From a virus: DNA of 64,000 nt. The notes under the pieces were generated by a model. The model saw only the letters and a program-made list of their open reading frames with translations, was not told where the DNA came from and made no database searches. The stretch's first letter is position 1. Every line of letters starts with the position of its first letter. Made by a program: the position numbers and the translations under genes. Location of the stretch: IMG/VR virus record IMGVR_UViG_3300042894_005140, positions 1 to 64,000 of that record. One strand, written 5' to 3'. Shown in pieces: positions 1-8,017 of this stretch.

Positions 1-62
1 GCAACTTTTAGATTACCCCCAGAGTTGCTAACTGTGCCAACACACGATTTGGAGAGGTTCAT
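1..62 (-). CDS. possible start of a CDS running off the left edge
   Basis: An ATG at 62 opens a frame of about 20 residues (beginning MNLSKSCVGTVSNSGG) that stays open to the window edge. Too little is visible to name it. The stretch 63-202 between it and tRNA-Met holds no gene or RNA that I can recognise. The call rests only on the open frame and on the minus-strand packing of the rest of the window. Confidence 0.3.
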   Translation of the reverse strand, partial: MNLSKSCVGTVSNSGGNLKV

Positions 63-202
63 ACTTTCGTAGAGGACTTACTCTATCTTCGTTCCCTTGT
101 ACTTCGGGCTAATATCTTTGTTCCTTATTCTAATACCCTTTTATTTCGGAACTAACCTGCTTATCTTTAAATACGAGTTTTTCAAGGGTACAGGTTATTT
201 TG

Positions 203-273
203 TTGCGGACGACAGACTCGAACTGCCAATTTAAGGTTATGAGCCTTATGTGTTACCATTACACTAATCCGCC
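203..273 (-). tRNA. tRNA-Met (anticodon CAU)
   Basis: The minus strand folds as a cloverleaf: D-stem GTGT/ACAC, anticodon stem TAAGG/CCTTA around loop CTCATAA (anticodon CAT), and T-arm GGCAG-TTCGAGT-CTGTC. The acceptor pairs except for its first position, and no CCA is encoded. A CAU anticodon could also be initiator Met or lysidine-modified Ile2; I cannot tell which. It ends a three-tRNA cluster. Confidence 0.88.
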
Positions 274-279
274 ATTTTG

Positions 280-352
280 AGCCACCTGACGGACTCGAAC
301 CGCCGACCATCTGATTACAAATCAGAAGCTCTACCAACTGAGCTAAGGGGGC
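280..352 (-). tRNA. tRNA-Thr (anticodon UGU)
   Basis: Minus-strand cloverleaf: acceptor GCCCCCT with one internal mismatch, D-stem GCTC/GAGC, anticodon stem TCTGA/TCAGA around TTTGTAA (anticodon TGT), T-arm GGCGG-TTCGAGT-CCGTC. It lies 6 nt upstream of tRNA-Met and 7 nt downstream of the small lipoprotein gene, and is probably on the same transcript. Confidence 0.92.
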
Positions 353-359
353 TTGAAGA

Positions 360-551
360 TTATTTCTTCAACTCTTGGATTTCTGTATGAAGTGAATCAG
401 CGTGAGCATTAACACTTTCAATAAGAGAATCTGTGTTCATAGAATCTGAACAAGTTGAATCAGCACAAACTGAATCTTTAGATGAAGTTGAGGTTTCATT
501 TGAGCAAGAAGCCAAAGTAACCAATGCGGCGATAAATAATACTTTTTTCAT
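360..551 (-). CDS. small predicted lipoprotein (63 aa)
   Basis: The product begins MKKVLFIAALVTLASCSN: a basic start, a hydrophobic core and a lipobox-like ASC, so Cys16 would be lipidated. The mature part is a short Ser/Thr/Asp-rich tail with two more cysteines. The ATG at 551 is chosen because longer versions of the frame run into tRNA-Leu. It sits between two tRNA genes, presumably on one transcript. Role unknown; a small envelope lipoprotein could act in superinfection exclusion, but that is a guess. Confidence 0.7.
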   Translation of the reverse strand: MKKVLFIAALVTLASCSNETSTSSKDSVCADSTCSDSMNTDSLIESVNAHADSLHTEIQELKK

Positions 552-581
552 TTTGATATAAATATATAATTTTTTAATTTG

Positions 582-667
582 TACTACTGGCCGGGATCGA
601 ACCGGCACGAACATTACTGTTCACGGGATTTTAAGTCCCGCGCGTCTACCTATTCCGCCACAGTAGC
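582..667 (-). tRNA. tRNA-Leu (anticodon UAA)
   Basis: Class II tRNA on the minus strand: acceptor GCTACTG/CAGTAGT, anticodon stem CGGGA/TCCCG around CTTAAAA (anticodon TAA), long variable arm with stem GAAC/GTTC, and T-arm GCCGG-TTCGATC-CCGGC. It is the first gene of the tRNA unit, 17 nt downstream of a promoter element. Confidence 0.93.
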
Positions 668-684
668 AATTTTTAATTATGTGA

Positions 685-716
685 TAAATATAAGAACTAA
701 TTTTTACTAAACCAAG
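685..716 (-). promoter_or_regulatory. phage promoter, tRNA unit
   Basis: Minus strand: CTTG, exactly 20 bp, then TATATTTA. This is one of 25 copies in the window of a Bacteroidota-like -33/-7 promoter. It points at tRNA-Leu, the lipoprotein gene, tRNA-Thr and tRNA-Met. Confidence 0.65.
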
Positions 717-731
717 CTTGAATACCTTCCC

Positions 732-1541
732 TTACGCGGGAACGTACTCAAGAGCCAAATCATACAATTTCTCGTTCAATTCTAAGTCCTTATTGAAGTT
801 CTTGATTTTACGAGCTTTACGTGTTTTAACACCATACTGATAATTGAACATTCCGTGAACCAATTTTTCTTGAACTACATTGTACACACTCCACAAATCA
901 GAACCGTTGTCTTCTTTACGAGTTGGAGTCAACAAATCTTTCAAATCGATTTTAATGTTATCCAATTCCTCATCTGTGAAACGAGTGGCGAGAGCCTTTT
1001 TAGCAAAATCAAGCATTTGATCTTGACCCATTTCAATTGAACGGAACTTGTTAAGTGACTCAACTGTCAAAGGCAATTTTTCAACCATTGTCTTGATAGT
1101 TTCTTGCAACTCTTCAAATGTGTAACCGTAGTGACGGATTTTCATGTTTTCAAACTCACGGCTTGAAACAACCAATCCATTTTCACAAACCATACGGAAC
1201 AAACCAGCTGTGAAAGTAAATGCATTTTTACCGTCATGTGAATTTGTTAACAAAATTTGTGGAGACACATTATCACCATCTTCTGAAGTGATTTGAATCT
1301 CGTTGTTACGGAACACAACTAAGTGTTTTTGAAAGCCCATTGTATCCGCTTTACGGGCTTTAACCTCTTTAGCATCAACTACTCCCCAACCTAGAAGAGC
1401 CATGTCGTCGATGATTTTTTCAGTTGAAATGTGAGCGTACTTGTCACTTACATTTGGCGCACCTTTTTCTGTGAAGATTGATTTGGCGCGATTTTTAATC
1501 TCTTTCTTGTCGATGAATTGTGAATTTTGAATGTCTAACAT
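732..1541 (-). CDS. DUF932 family phage/plasmid protein
   Basis: A 269-aa protein that matches the DUF932 family of phages and plasmids. It carries the family's central pattern (HDGKNAFTFTAGLFRMVCENGLV, here residues about 101-124) followed by a helical second half. Biochemical function is not established; members are usually early, highly expressed accessory proteins. The start is the ATG in the AAGGTTATG context, 33 nt downstream of its own promoter. It is a single-gene unit ending near the tRNA promoter. Confidence 0.8.
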   Translation of the reverse strand: MLDIQNSQFIDKKEIKNRAKSIFTEKGAPNVSDKYAHISTEKIIDDMALLGWGVVDAKEVKARKADTMGFQKHLVVFRNNEIQITSEDGDNVSPQILLTNSHDGKNAFTFTAGLFRMVCENGLVVSSREFENMKIRHYGYTFEELQETIKTMVEKLPLTVESLNKFRSIEMGQDQMLDFAKKALATRFTDEELDNIKIDLKDLLTPTRKEDNGSDLWSVYNVVQEKLVHGMFNYQYGVKTRKARKIKNFNKDLELNEKLYDLALEYVPA

Positions 1542-1574
1542 AACCTTAATTTTTTATCGTTTTTTATTATGACA

Positions 1575-1606
1575 TAAATATAACATACGGCTCCGGGTGA
1601 GCCAAA
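1575..1606 (-). promoter_or_regulatory. phage promoter, DUF932 gene
   Basis: TTTG-N20-TATATTTA. The spacer contains a 5-bp inverted repeat GGCTC/GAGCC (1589-1603), a candidate terminator hairpin for the upstream gene pair. Confidence 0.75.
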
Positions 1607-1635
1607 CAAGAGGTTAAGAAAGGTGAAGAGAGGTT

Positions 1636-1872
1636 TTAAATGTTACCTAAGTACAATATAAAGTCTTCTATAACCGCCTTATCGGCGTTATTAGCCACGT
1701 TCCTCATTTCCATCAACATCGTCATAGGATCTACTTTAGACTCTAATATAAGGTTTTTGACAGGTTTAAGTACGCTTTCAGCCAACATATGTTGTTCTTG
1801 AGAATCATAATCCTCAATATCGTTTAGGTATAGTTGAATATACTCGTGTAAATTACTTTCCGATAATTTCAT
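1636..1872 (-). CDS. hypothetical protein (78 aa)
   Basis: A small acidic, mostly helical protein with no motif that I recognise. Its start overlaps the 3' end of the DUF6884 gene by 20 nt, so the two are probably translationally coupled. It is the last gene of the unit that begins with the VWA gene. Confidence 0.6.
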   Translation of the reverse strand: MKLSESNLHEYIQLYLNDIEDYDSQEQHMLAESVLKPVKNLILESKVDPMTMLMEMRNVANNADKAVIEDFILYLGNI

Positions 1873-2335
1873 AAATTGTTTTCTTTATATGTTGAATAAA
1901 TTCTTTTATTTTTTGAGCTTGTGAGTTTAACCAAGACAATCGTTCTCCCATTCTCTTACCTTCCATTGGTTTTTCTATATTTTCTGCTGGAATAAAACTT
2001 TCAAGTGGCTTCATATACTCTGAACCTGTTAAGAAAACAAACTTATCAGATTGAGGATTAACTCCCATTTTACCCATTTGATCTTTAACTGTTGAACCCC
2101 ATTGATCTTTCTCATCTTTCTTCATAGTCTTAAGAGTTAAATCATAAGGTTCAATTTGTTTATCCATAGGTAATAAACCATACTTAGCAGATAAGATAAA
2201 CATTTTATCAGGTTTAAGAGCTTCACCATACACCTTTGTTTTTTGGAACATAGGAGAAGGTGAGTACATGTCTTTAGCTGGAGCTGGCTTATCCAACTTA
2301 GATTTGGTACAACTCAATAATACAATTTTAGCCAT
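1853..2335 (-). CDS. DUF6884-like protein
   Basis: 160 aa. The N-terminus reads LLSCTKSKL and the middle has FILSAKYGLL followed by a PYDLTL element, the pattern of the DUF6884 family. The family is thought to be distantly related to the YaaA and archaeosine-synthase-associated domains, which share an SC-x-K-K-like start and a SAKYG-like motif; that relationship is from memory. With a 7-deazaguanine operon elsewhere in this phage, a nucleobase-related role is conceivable but unproven. Confidence 0.65.
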   Translation of the reverse strand: MAKIVLLSCTKSKLDKPAPAKDMYSPSPMFQKTKVYGEALKPDKMFILSAKYGLLPMDKQIEPYDLTLKTMKKDEKDQWGSTVKDQMGKMGVNPQSDKFVFLTGSEYMKPLESFIPAENIEKPMEGKRMGERLSWLNSQAQKIKEFIQHIKKTIYEIIGK

Positions 2336-2349
2336 ATATTATAAATATG

Positions 2350-3075
2350 TTAGAAAGGTAATTCAATATCAATATCCTCAAAAACATACTTATCTAGAAT
2401 GTATTTAGTATAAATTGTTCCATTACTTTGTTCTGCTGTTATAGATTTATTCTTTGATCGAATACATTTAACAATTTTAAAGTAATTATCCCAATCTATG
2501 CTTTGTATGTCTTGAAAATGTTTATATTGTTTTCCTACTCTAGTATCTGTTCCATACATCATTTTAGCAGCTAAAATAATACTAGGATGAGTGATTTTAA
2601 TAGTAGTTCCAAAATAATCTAATTCAAACCAATCTTTTGCTTTAAGATAATTTTTATTAAAAAAATCTACTTTATAGTATTTTTCCTTAAAATCTTTAAG
2701 AGTATCTCCTAATGATGAATACTCTGATAATGAGTATTCTTGGTACTTACAATTATGTTCTAATATAATTAAGTCTTTTTTAAGACTTTCAATAGGAGAT
2801 TTTAGTTTAATTGTATCACCTTCTTCTTCATAATCATTGCTACTCCTAGTAATACACAAATCAAAAAAATCAAGTAATGTTAAAAATTCTTTTTCATCAA
2901 ATGGTTCTGTTAAACTAAAATCTAAATCTGGATCTCGTTTTTCAAAATCATATTCCATCATTTTAAGGATATACAAAGCCAAACTTCCACCTAACACAAA
3001 CTTATTATGTATAGTCATTAATGGGATTATTTTTTCTTCCCATTTTTCAGGTAATCTATTTAGTAAATGTTCCAT
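2350..3075 (-). CDS. nucleotidyltransferase-like protein
   Basis: 241 aa. Residues 28-33 (LGGSLA) followed by RDPDLDF at 47-53 resemble the G-G-S and D-x-D elements of the minimal nucleotidyltransferase fold seen in AbiEii-type and related enzymes. A later helical region (THPSIILAAKMMYG) also fits that group. The stop is tightly spaced to the DUF6884 gene, and the start shares one base with the VWA gene stop (TAATG). Substrate unknown. This is a fold guess from short motifs. Confidence 0.5.
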   Translation of the reverse strand: MEHLLNRLPEKWEEKIIPLMTIHNKFVLGGSLALYILKMMEYDFEKRDPDLDFSLTEPFDEKEFLTLLDFFDLCITRSSNDYEEEGDTIKLKSPIESLKKDLIILEHNCKYQEYSLSEYSSLGDTLKDFKEKYYKVDFFNKNYLKAKDWFELDYFGTTIKITHPSIILAAKMMYGTDTRVGKQYKHFQDIQSIDWDNYFKIVKCIRSKNKSITAEQSNGTIYTKYILDKYVFEDIDIELPF

Positions 3076-4256
3076 TATCTTACAATTTTTATTTTAGCAC
3101 CTGGTAAATCATTATTTATATCATGGCCTGAACTATGAACCCAAAGCATAGGCTTCATAGGTTGAGTTTTAGGAGAGCAACATTCACCATCAGTTAAATA
3201 AATCAAATTAGCATATTCATTTCTATGTTCTGATAGGTATTGCATCACTGGTTCAAAATCAGTACCACCTCTACCTTGTACTTCAATTTCTTCTCTTTGA
3301 CCTTTATATTCATAAACTCTTTGAACCTTAGCATCACATTCAATAATATCAACATAAGTACCTGATTTATATATGTGATAAATTTCATTAAAGAATTCTA
3401 CTAAATCATCATTACTAACAGAACCTGAAGTATCAATAGCAACCAATGTTCTTTTCTTTTGTTTTATTTTAAGGGCAGGACCCGTATTGAAACGTCTGTT
3501 CGGCTTACGACGAGTCTTTTTAGTATAGACCATAGTAGACATACTATTAAAACGTCTAAGGTATGACTTCCAATCAATAACAGGTTCAACAATCTCAAAT
3601 AAAGAATCAATATAATCTTTCATTTCAGATGGAACCAAACCTCTACCAGAACCTTTTTTCTCTAAAGTATCAGTTACATCTTTTAGTTGGTGGTCAATTT
3701 GTTTAGCAATAAGTTTCTTTTCAGCCTCACTTAAACCTTCAACACCATCTAAATCTAAAACAAACTCACTACCTTCACCAGCCATTTTAGCTACATCACC
3801 ATCAGGATTGTCTTGAATTTCTTGCATCAACTTACCATAATAATAATCTGTACCTTTTCTAGGTTCTAAATTAAGTGGTTTAAAAGTAGGACCATCAATT
3901 TCTAAACCATCCCAAGCCTCACCTTTCATGTCAGAGTTAATATATTGGTTGATTTCTAAATCAGCCGCCATATTATACACTTTCTTATTATCAAAACGAT
4001 CCCAATTAGTTAAATGAAAGAAACAAATATGAAGTAACTCATGTTTAAGTACTCCCAATTTAGTTTTATCATCTAATGTAGCCCAAAAATCTGGATTAAC
4101 TTTTAGTTTAGTATTAATCTTGTCTGGTGTAACACAAGCTGTTTGAATATTTTTATCTAACTCTTTATTTAAAGAGATGAGTACTAAACCATAAAATGGT
4201 TCTTTAAGCATTAGATGCTTAGAAAATTTTGCGATTTCTTCGTATGTATTATTCAT
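3075..4256 (-). CDS. DUF2201-type VWA / metallopeptidase-like protein
   Basis: 393 aa. The N-terminal half carries a zincin-type motif HELLHICFFH at 72-81 (HExxH plus a third His). The C-terminal half is a von Willebrand A domain with MIDAS sequence DTSGSVS at 275-281 and a later TDGE. This layout matches the DUF2201 family, which usually pairs with a MoxR-type AAA+ ATPase; one is encoded two genes upstream (5460-6635). Such pairs act as chaperone-like or metal-insertion machines in bacteria. Its role in a phage is unknown. Confidence 0.8.
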   Translation of the reverse strand: MNNTYEEIAKFSKHLMLKEPFYGLVLISLNKELDKNIQTACVTPDKINTKLKVNPDFWATLDDKTKLGVLKHELLHICFFHLTNWDRFDNKKVYNMAADLEINQYINSDMKGEAWDGLEIDGPTFKPLNLEPRKGTDYYYGKLMQEIQDNPDGDVAKMAGEGSEFVLDLDGVEGLSEAEKKLIAKQIDHQLKDVTDTLEKKGSGRGLVPSEMKDYIDSLFEIVEPVIDWKSYLRRFNSMSTMVYTKKTRRKPNRRFNTGPALKIKQKKRTLVAIDTSGSVSNDDLVEFFNEIYHIYKSGTYVDIIECDAKVQRVYEYKGQREEIEVQGRGGTDFEPVMQYLSEHRNEYANLIYLTDGECCSPKTQPMKPMLWVHSSGHDINNDLPGAKIKIVR

Positions 4257-4268
4257 AACCTATTTATA

Positions 4269-4300
4269 TTAATATAACAAAAAATAGCCCGAAGGCCAAA
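4269..4300 (-). promoter_or_regulatory. phage promoter, VWA unit
   Basis: TTTG-N20-TATATTAA, ending 12 nt before the ATG at 4256. The spacer holds a short GCC-CGAA-GGC stem-loop. Confidence 0.7.
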
Positions 4301-4302
4301 TC

Positions 4303-5397
4303 TTATTTTCTGTTGTGAAGTGATATTTTAAAGTTATCTATTTGTAACATACAACCTTTAAAACCAAATCCATTTTCTGCTAAATGTCTATTAATATTTT
4401 GTAAAACAAATTGTTCAATGATCTCCTTAGCTCCTTTATCATTAGCATAGTTTTTATATAAACCAGCACTAAATGGTCTATAATCTCGTTTCCAATCAAT
4501 CCCTTTATTTAAAAAATAACGGTCTAGTGTTTTATATGCTTGACTACCTGTATTACCATTTCCCCAATTCATATTACTACTATGTTTATTTAATAAAAGG
4601 GCAATTGTTAAACCATATTTATTTAAATTAACATTAGACATCATTTCAATAGCTAATCTAATATTGTCTGGTTCTTTACTACTAAACATACTATCTAAAG
4701 TATTAACATAATCATCATCTAAGTCAATACCATCTGAGTTAAGTGTTTCTAAGATGTTATCATCCCAAATAATATTACCATGTGGATTTAGAAAATAAAG
4801 TTTAATAGTATCAAATACATCTTGAATATTTTTTGTTCTGTAAGTATGTTGTTCATGATAATCTTCCCAGACTAAATTTCCTAATGCTTGTTTAAAATCA
4901 GATGGATAATCAATATAATCACTGTAGTTTATAAGTAAACTATATTTTTTTACAAAAAACTCTTCATATTGTTTTACGTAGTTAGGTCGACCACTATTAT
5001 ACTTGTTAATAGTATCTAATAAATCTTTAGTAAAAGGAACATTAACAATTTTTACTTCTTTACAATTATCAAACCATTTGTAAACATCATTAATAATTTT
5101 TTTATCAAAAATAACAGTATCTGAATTTTCAATAATAGTTGTTTTCTTGATTTTATTTTCCTCTACAAGCATTTTAATTTTATGACGAGGAGCATTAGAA
5201 CCTTTACCCACATAAATTGTTTTACCTATTTTACCATTACCCTCATTATTGAAGATAGTTTTAATGTTGGCTTTATGTTTTTCTAGTTCATCTTTAGTAT
5301 AAAAAGATTTATGATTACCATCATACCAACTGGTGTAAAAATACCCATTATTACCAGGATTACTAAATTTAGGTGAAATACATTTTTCTATTTTCAT
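4303..5397 (-). CDS. hypothetical protein between MoxR and VWA genes (364 aa)
   Basis: I do not recognise this protein. It is rich in Asn, Lys and Tyr, with no signal peptide or membrane segment. An early segment, TIYVGKGSNAPRHKIKML, weakly recalls a GIY-YIG-like 'YVGKG' element, but no catalytic set follows that I can identify. It has its own promoter and lies between the MoxR-type ATPase gene and the VWA gene, so it may be a third component or a client of that pair. Confidence 0.65.
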   Translation of the reverse strand: MKIEKCISPKFSNPGNNGYFYTSWYDGNHKSFYTKDELEKHKANIKTIFNNEGNGKIGKTIYVGKGSNAPRHKIKMLVEENKIKKTTIIENSDTVIFDKKIINDVYKWFDNCKEVKIVNVPFTKDLLDTINKYNSGRPNYVKQYEEFFVKKYSLLINYSDYIDYPSDFKQALGNLVWEDYHEQHTYRTKNIQDVFDTIKLYFLNPHGNIIWDDNILETLNSDGIDLDDDYVNTLDSMFSSKEPDNIRLAIEMMSNVNLNKYGLTIALLLNKHSSNMNWGNGNTGSQAYKTLDRYFLNKGIDWKRDYRPFSAGLYKNYANDKGAKEIIEQFVLQNINRHLAENGFGFKGCMLQIDNFKISLHNRK

Positions 5398-5411
5398 AAC
5401 TTTTATTTATT

Positions 5412-5443
5412 TAAATATAACAAAGGGGATTTGGATAGCCAAA
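5412..5443 (-). promoter_or_regulatory. phage promoter, 364-aa hypothetical
   Basis: TTTG-N20-TATATTTA, 14 nt before the ATG at 5397. Confidence 0.7.
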
Positions 5444-5459
5444 CCCCCAATGTCGGATC

Positions 5460-6635
5460 TTATTTCATAATATATTTTACTAACTCTTTATCCATAATCA
5501 TGGTTTTAAATTTACTCATATTATTATTGTAAATTGACTTAACCATATTATAACAAATATCAGTAGTAAAAATTTCTTCAGTAACTAGTTTAGAAATTCT
5601 ATTAATGGTATCTTTTTCAACTGGATTATTTTTAGAATAAAAATCCAAATAGTTTATAACCCTAGTAGATAATGTTGAGGCAATATCTGCTCTATATTTA
5701 GCATCTTTACCAACTAAACCTTTCAAAGTAGTCATAACATATTTTTCATCCTGTTTAAAGATATTCTCAGGTGAAATCATTTTGTCCAACTTGTTATTAA
5801 TAAACATAGTAAACAAACTACTAAATTCTGGTCCAACTGAACCCTCTCCAATCATTTGAATCAAAGGCAAACTATCATCAAACGATTTAAGTGAAGAAAT
5901 AGAATTAAAGAACATAGATACACTTCTACTATTAACATCTGTAGTAACTAGTTCTGGATGCATCAATAGGAAGTTAATACATCGACCATCAATATCATTC
6001 TCCTCAGCCCACTTACCCCAACAATCAATATCAAATTTCAAGTTGACACTAATAAATCGAGTCTTTTGAGCATTATCAATACTATTAACTAAATAATCTC
6101 CATTATCAGGATTGGCAGTAAGAATAATATGCCAATCTTTAGGCAATGACCAACTAACATATTGTTGACGGTCAATAAGTTCCATAATAGCTTGAATAAA
6201 CCTAACATCAGCTCTATTCCAGTCATCCAAAAGCAAAATTCCACCTTTTTCTTTATTAGCAATCCATTCAGGTGGGCAATAACTCATTCTGTTTTGACCA
6301 GTTGAATTATACCCTAGTTTAAGGTATTCATCTAATGTATGTTCATCAATCCAAGTCTTTTCATTATTGATTTCAACTTCAAATTGACGGATTGGAAAAC
6401 CTACCAAGTCACCAATTTCTTCAATTTGGGCTAAGTTCAACTTAACAAAGTTAAGATTCTGTTCTTTTGCCAATTGAATAATGGCTGATGTTTTACCAAT
6501 ACCACTCTCACCAATTACTTCTACACTAACAGGTGACTTACCTTGTTCTTGCAAATAACGATTATTTGCGATGATGTGACCTAAGAAATCCTTAAGTTCG
6601 TTTACGTTGATTGAAATAAGATCCTTTTTTTTCAT
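5460..6635 (-). CDS. MoxR-like AAA+ ATPase
   Basis: 391 aa. Walker A GESGIGKTS (42-50), Walker B ILLLDDWNRAD (133-143) and sensor 1 ILTANP (171-176) are all present. The Walker B ending in D-x-x-N-R-A is typical of the MoxR / dynein-midasin-like branch. The C-terminal half is helical. Proteins of this branch act with VWA-domain partners; the DUF2201 VWA protein at 3075-4256 is the obvious one. No own promoter was seen, so it probably follows the small gene at 6662-6832. Confidence 0.85.
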   Translation of the reverse strand: MKKKDLISINVNELKDFLGHIIANNRYLQEQGKSPVSVEVIGESGIGKTSAIIQLAKEQNLNFVKLNLAQIEEIGDLVGFPIRQFEVEINNEKTWIDEHTLDEYLKLGYNSTGQNRMSYCPPEWIANKEKGGILLLDDWNRADVRFIQAIMELIDRQQYVSWSLPKDWHIILTANPDNGDYLVNSIDNAQKTRFISVNLKFDIDCWGKWAEENDIDGRCINFLLMHPELVTTDVNSRSVSMFFNSISSLKSFDDSLPLIQMIGEGSVGPEFSSLFTMFINNKLDKMISPENIFKQDEKYVMTTLKGLVGKDAKYRADIASTLSTRVINYLDFYSKNNPVEKDTINRISKLVTEEIFTTDICYNMVKSIYNNNMSKFKTMIMDKELVKYIMK

Positions 6636-6661
6636 AACTTTTATTTATTATTTTTTATTTA

Positions 6662-6832
6662 TTATTTAACTTCTTCCTCTTTTCCGAAAAAAATACTTCC
6701 GAAAGAAAACCCAAAACAAAATAGAGCAGCCAATTCTAAAGTTTCAAGACCCAATTGTCCAAATCCCATAGCGATCAAAAATGAACTAACTCCCAAAATC
6801 GCCAATTTGTTGTTTTTGCTAATGTTTTTCAT
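6662..6832 (-). CDS. small membrane protein (56 aa)
   Basis: Begins MKNISKNNKLAILGVSS and contains two hydrophobic stretches (about 9-25 and 33-50) before a charged tail KEEEVK. It starts in the AAAGGTTATG context downstream of a promoter, directly ahead of the MoxR-like gene. Likely an inner-membrane miniprotein; function unknown. Confidence 0.65.
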   Translation of the reverse strand: MKNISKNNKLAILGVSSFLIAMGFGQLGLETLELAALFCFGFSFGSIFFGKEEEVK

Positions 6833-6859
6833 AACCTTTTATCGTTTTTTATTATGACA

Positions 6860-6891
6860 TAAATATAACATCCCATGTTGATGAGGCCAAA
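6860..6891 (-). promoter_or_regulatory. phage promoter, small membrane protein and MoxR-like gene
   Basis: TTTG-N20-TATATTTA, 27 nt before the ATG at 6832. Confidence 0.75.
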
Positions 6892-6990
6892 CCTTTCTTT
6901 TCTTTCTCCACAAATTTGGCTTGCCCTTCCCCAACCCATCTATCCGTATATACTAATATATAATATTACATTGGATAAATAAACTAGCCA

Positions 6991-7494
6991 TTAGTCTAGT
7001 CTACCAAACATAGGTCCCATTTCCCTAACCAATTGAATCGCCTCGGATAAATCAATATCAAAAAACTCACGGTCATTACGAATCCTAACATCGTTTAGCT
7101 TCAAATGAATAGCCTGTTCAAAATCATATGGACGAGAACATTTATAATCAAAAGCCAAATCCCAATCATTAACAACACCAGCACCATTTATTTTTTGCAA
7201 ACGATATTGTGGTGATGAGGTAGTAAAACCAATTTTACAATTTCCAGGATACTGTTTATTAGTCAGGATATACACATATCCGCCAAGTCCATTCTTACGT
7301 GACTCGTCAGTGTTATGAGAACCTATATAACGGAAATAAAGAATATCCTCCCACCCGTCACCTAAAGGTGAAGGTACTCTTGTATGGTGAGTGACTTTAG
7401 TTAAGCGATGACCCCCATCTCCATCCGGCTTGATATTAACAGGAACAAACTCGGGATTGTCTAAAATCTTTTCGGGTGGGAAAAAGATACTCAT
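6991..7494 (-). CDS. T5orf172 / GIY-YIG nuclease-like protein
   Basis: 167 aa from the ATG at 7494. The C-terminal half reads GYVYILTNKQYPGNCKIGFT, then an R-x-x-x-I element and later REFFDI, the order of motifs in T5orf172 (GIY-YIG superfamily) domains. The N-terminal 60 residues are unassigned. The ATG overlaps the stop of the upstream gene as TAATG, which is why I prefer it to the longer version starting 39 nt upstream. Probably a DNA-acting nuclease-like accessory protein. Confidence 0.75.
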   Translation of the reverse strand: MSIFFPPEKILDNPEFVPVNIKPDGDGGHRLTKVTHHTRVPSPLGDGWEDILYFRYIGSHNTDESRKNGLGGYVYILTNKQYPGNCKIGFTTSSPQYRLQKINGAGVVNDWDLAFDYKCSRPYDFEQAIHLKLNDVRIRNDREFFDIDLSEAIQLVREMGPMFGRLD

Positions 7495-7685
7495 TATATA
7501 GTGGGATTTATAGTTTGCATGACAGTTGTCCAATCAATCATGTTAGTGGTTAATATACCGTGTTTAACACGTATAAACGCACTGAACCGTGCCTGGTAAT
7601 CATTGCAAGGTGATGATTTAAGAGAGGACAAACAGTCGGGACAGTTCTGGATTATTTTGATTGCTTTGAGAGTGATTTCATTCAT
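7494..7685 (-). CDS. hypothetical protein (63 aa)
   Basis: Begins MNEITLKAIKIIQNC at 7685, in the AAGGTTATG context just after the stop of the upstream gene. Short and helical with a few cysteines; not recognised. Coupled to the T5orf172-like gene by a TAATG overlap. Confidence 0.55.
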   Translation of the reverse strand: MNEITLKAIKIIQNCPDCLSSLKSSPCNDYQARFSAFIRVKHGILTTNMIDWTTVMQTINPTI

Positions 7686-7689
7686 AACC

Positions 7690-7887
7690 TTACTTGCCAA
7701 ATTGTTTAAACTGTTCATAAACAAAATCAACCATAATATCTTGGTTTGTGTTTGGGTAATGGTGAACCAAATACTTTACAAAACGTAAACGTTCTTGACC
7801 TTCTTCCATTAACTCGGGGTGGTGAACTTCTACCATAGCATCACTTAACATGCTTTGAATTACTAAACTTACTCTAACTTTATCCAT
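7690..7887 (-). CDS. hypothetical protein (65 aa)
   Basis: Begins MDKVRVSLVIQSMLSD at 7887, first gene after its promoter. The frame extends further upstream, but that part would contain the promoter, so the internal ATG with AAAGGTTATG is used. Contains a VHHPE segment; no family recognised. Confidence 0.6.
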   Translation of the reverse strand: MDKVRVSLVIQSMLSDAMVEVHHPELMEEGQERLRFVKYLVHHYPNTNQDIMVDFVYEQFKQFGK

Positions 7888-7902
7888 AACCTTTATTATA
7901 CT

Positions 7903-7934
7903 TAAATATAACATCCCTCTCTTCAAGAGCCAAA
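7903..7934 (-). promoter_or_regulatory. phage promoter, 7690-6991 unit
   Basis: TTTG-N20-TATATTTA, 15 nt before the ATG at 7887. Confidence 0.75.
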
Positions 7935-8017
7935 CATTTTGTTTAACCATCTGGATATCTTTTTGAATATCCAAACAATTGTGTAGCACCAACAGAAAAT
8001 ATAAAACAACATCATCA

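Noticed and set aside
63-202. A further tRNA left of the tRNA cluster
   Set aside because: No cloverleaf with matching acceptor, anticodon and T arms could be drawn; only short complementary pieces such as GCAACT/AGTTGC near the window edge.
559-566. TAAATATA (plus) as a -7-like box upstream of the lipoprotein gene
   Set aside because: No CAAA or CAAG stands 20 bp away; the site lies against the tRNA-Leu 3' end.
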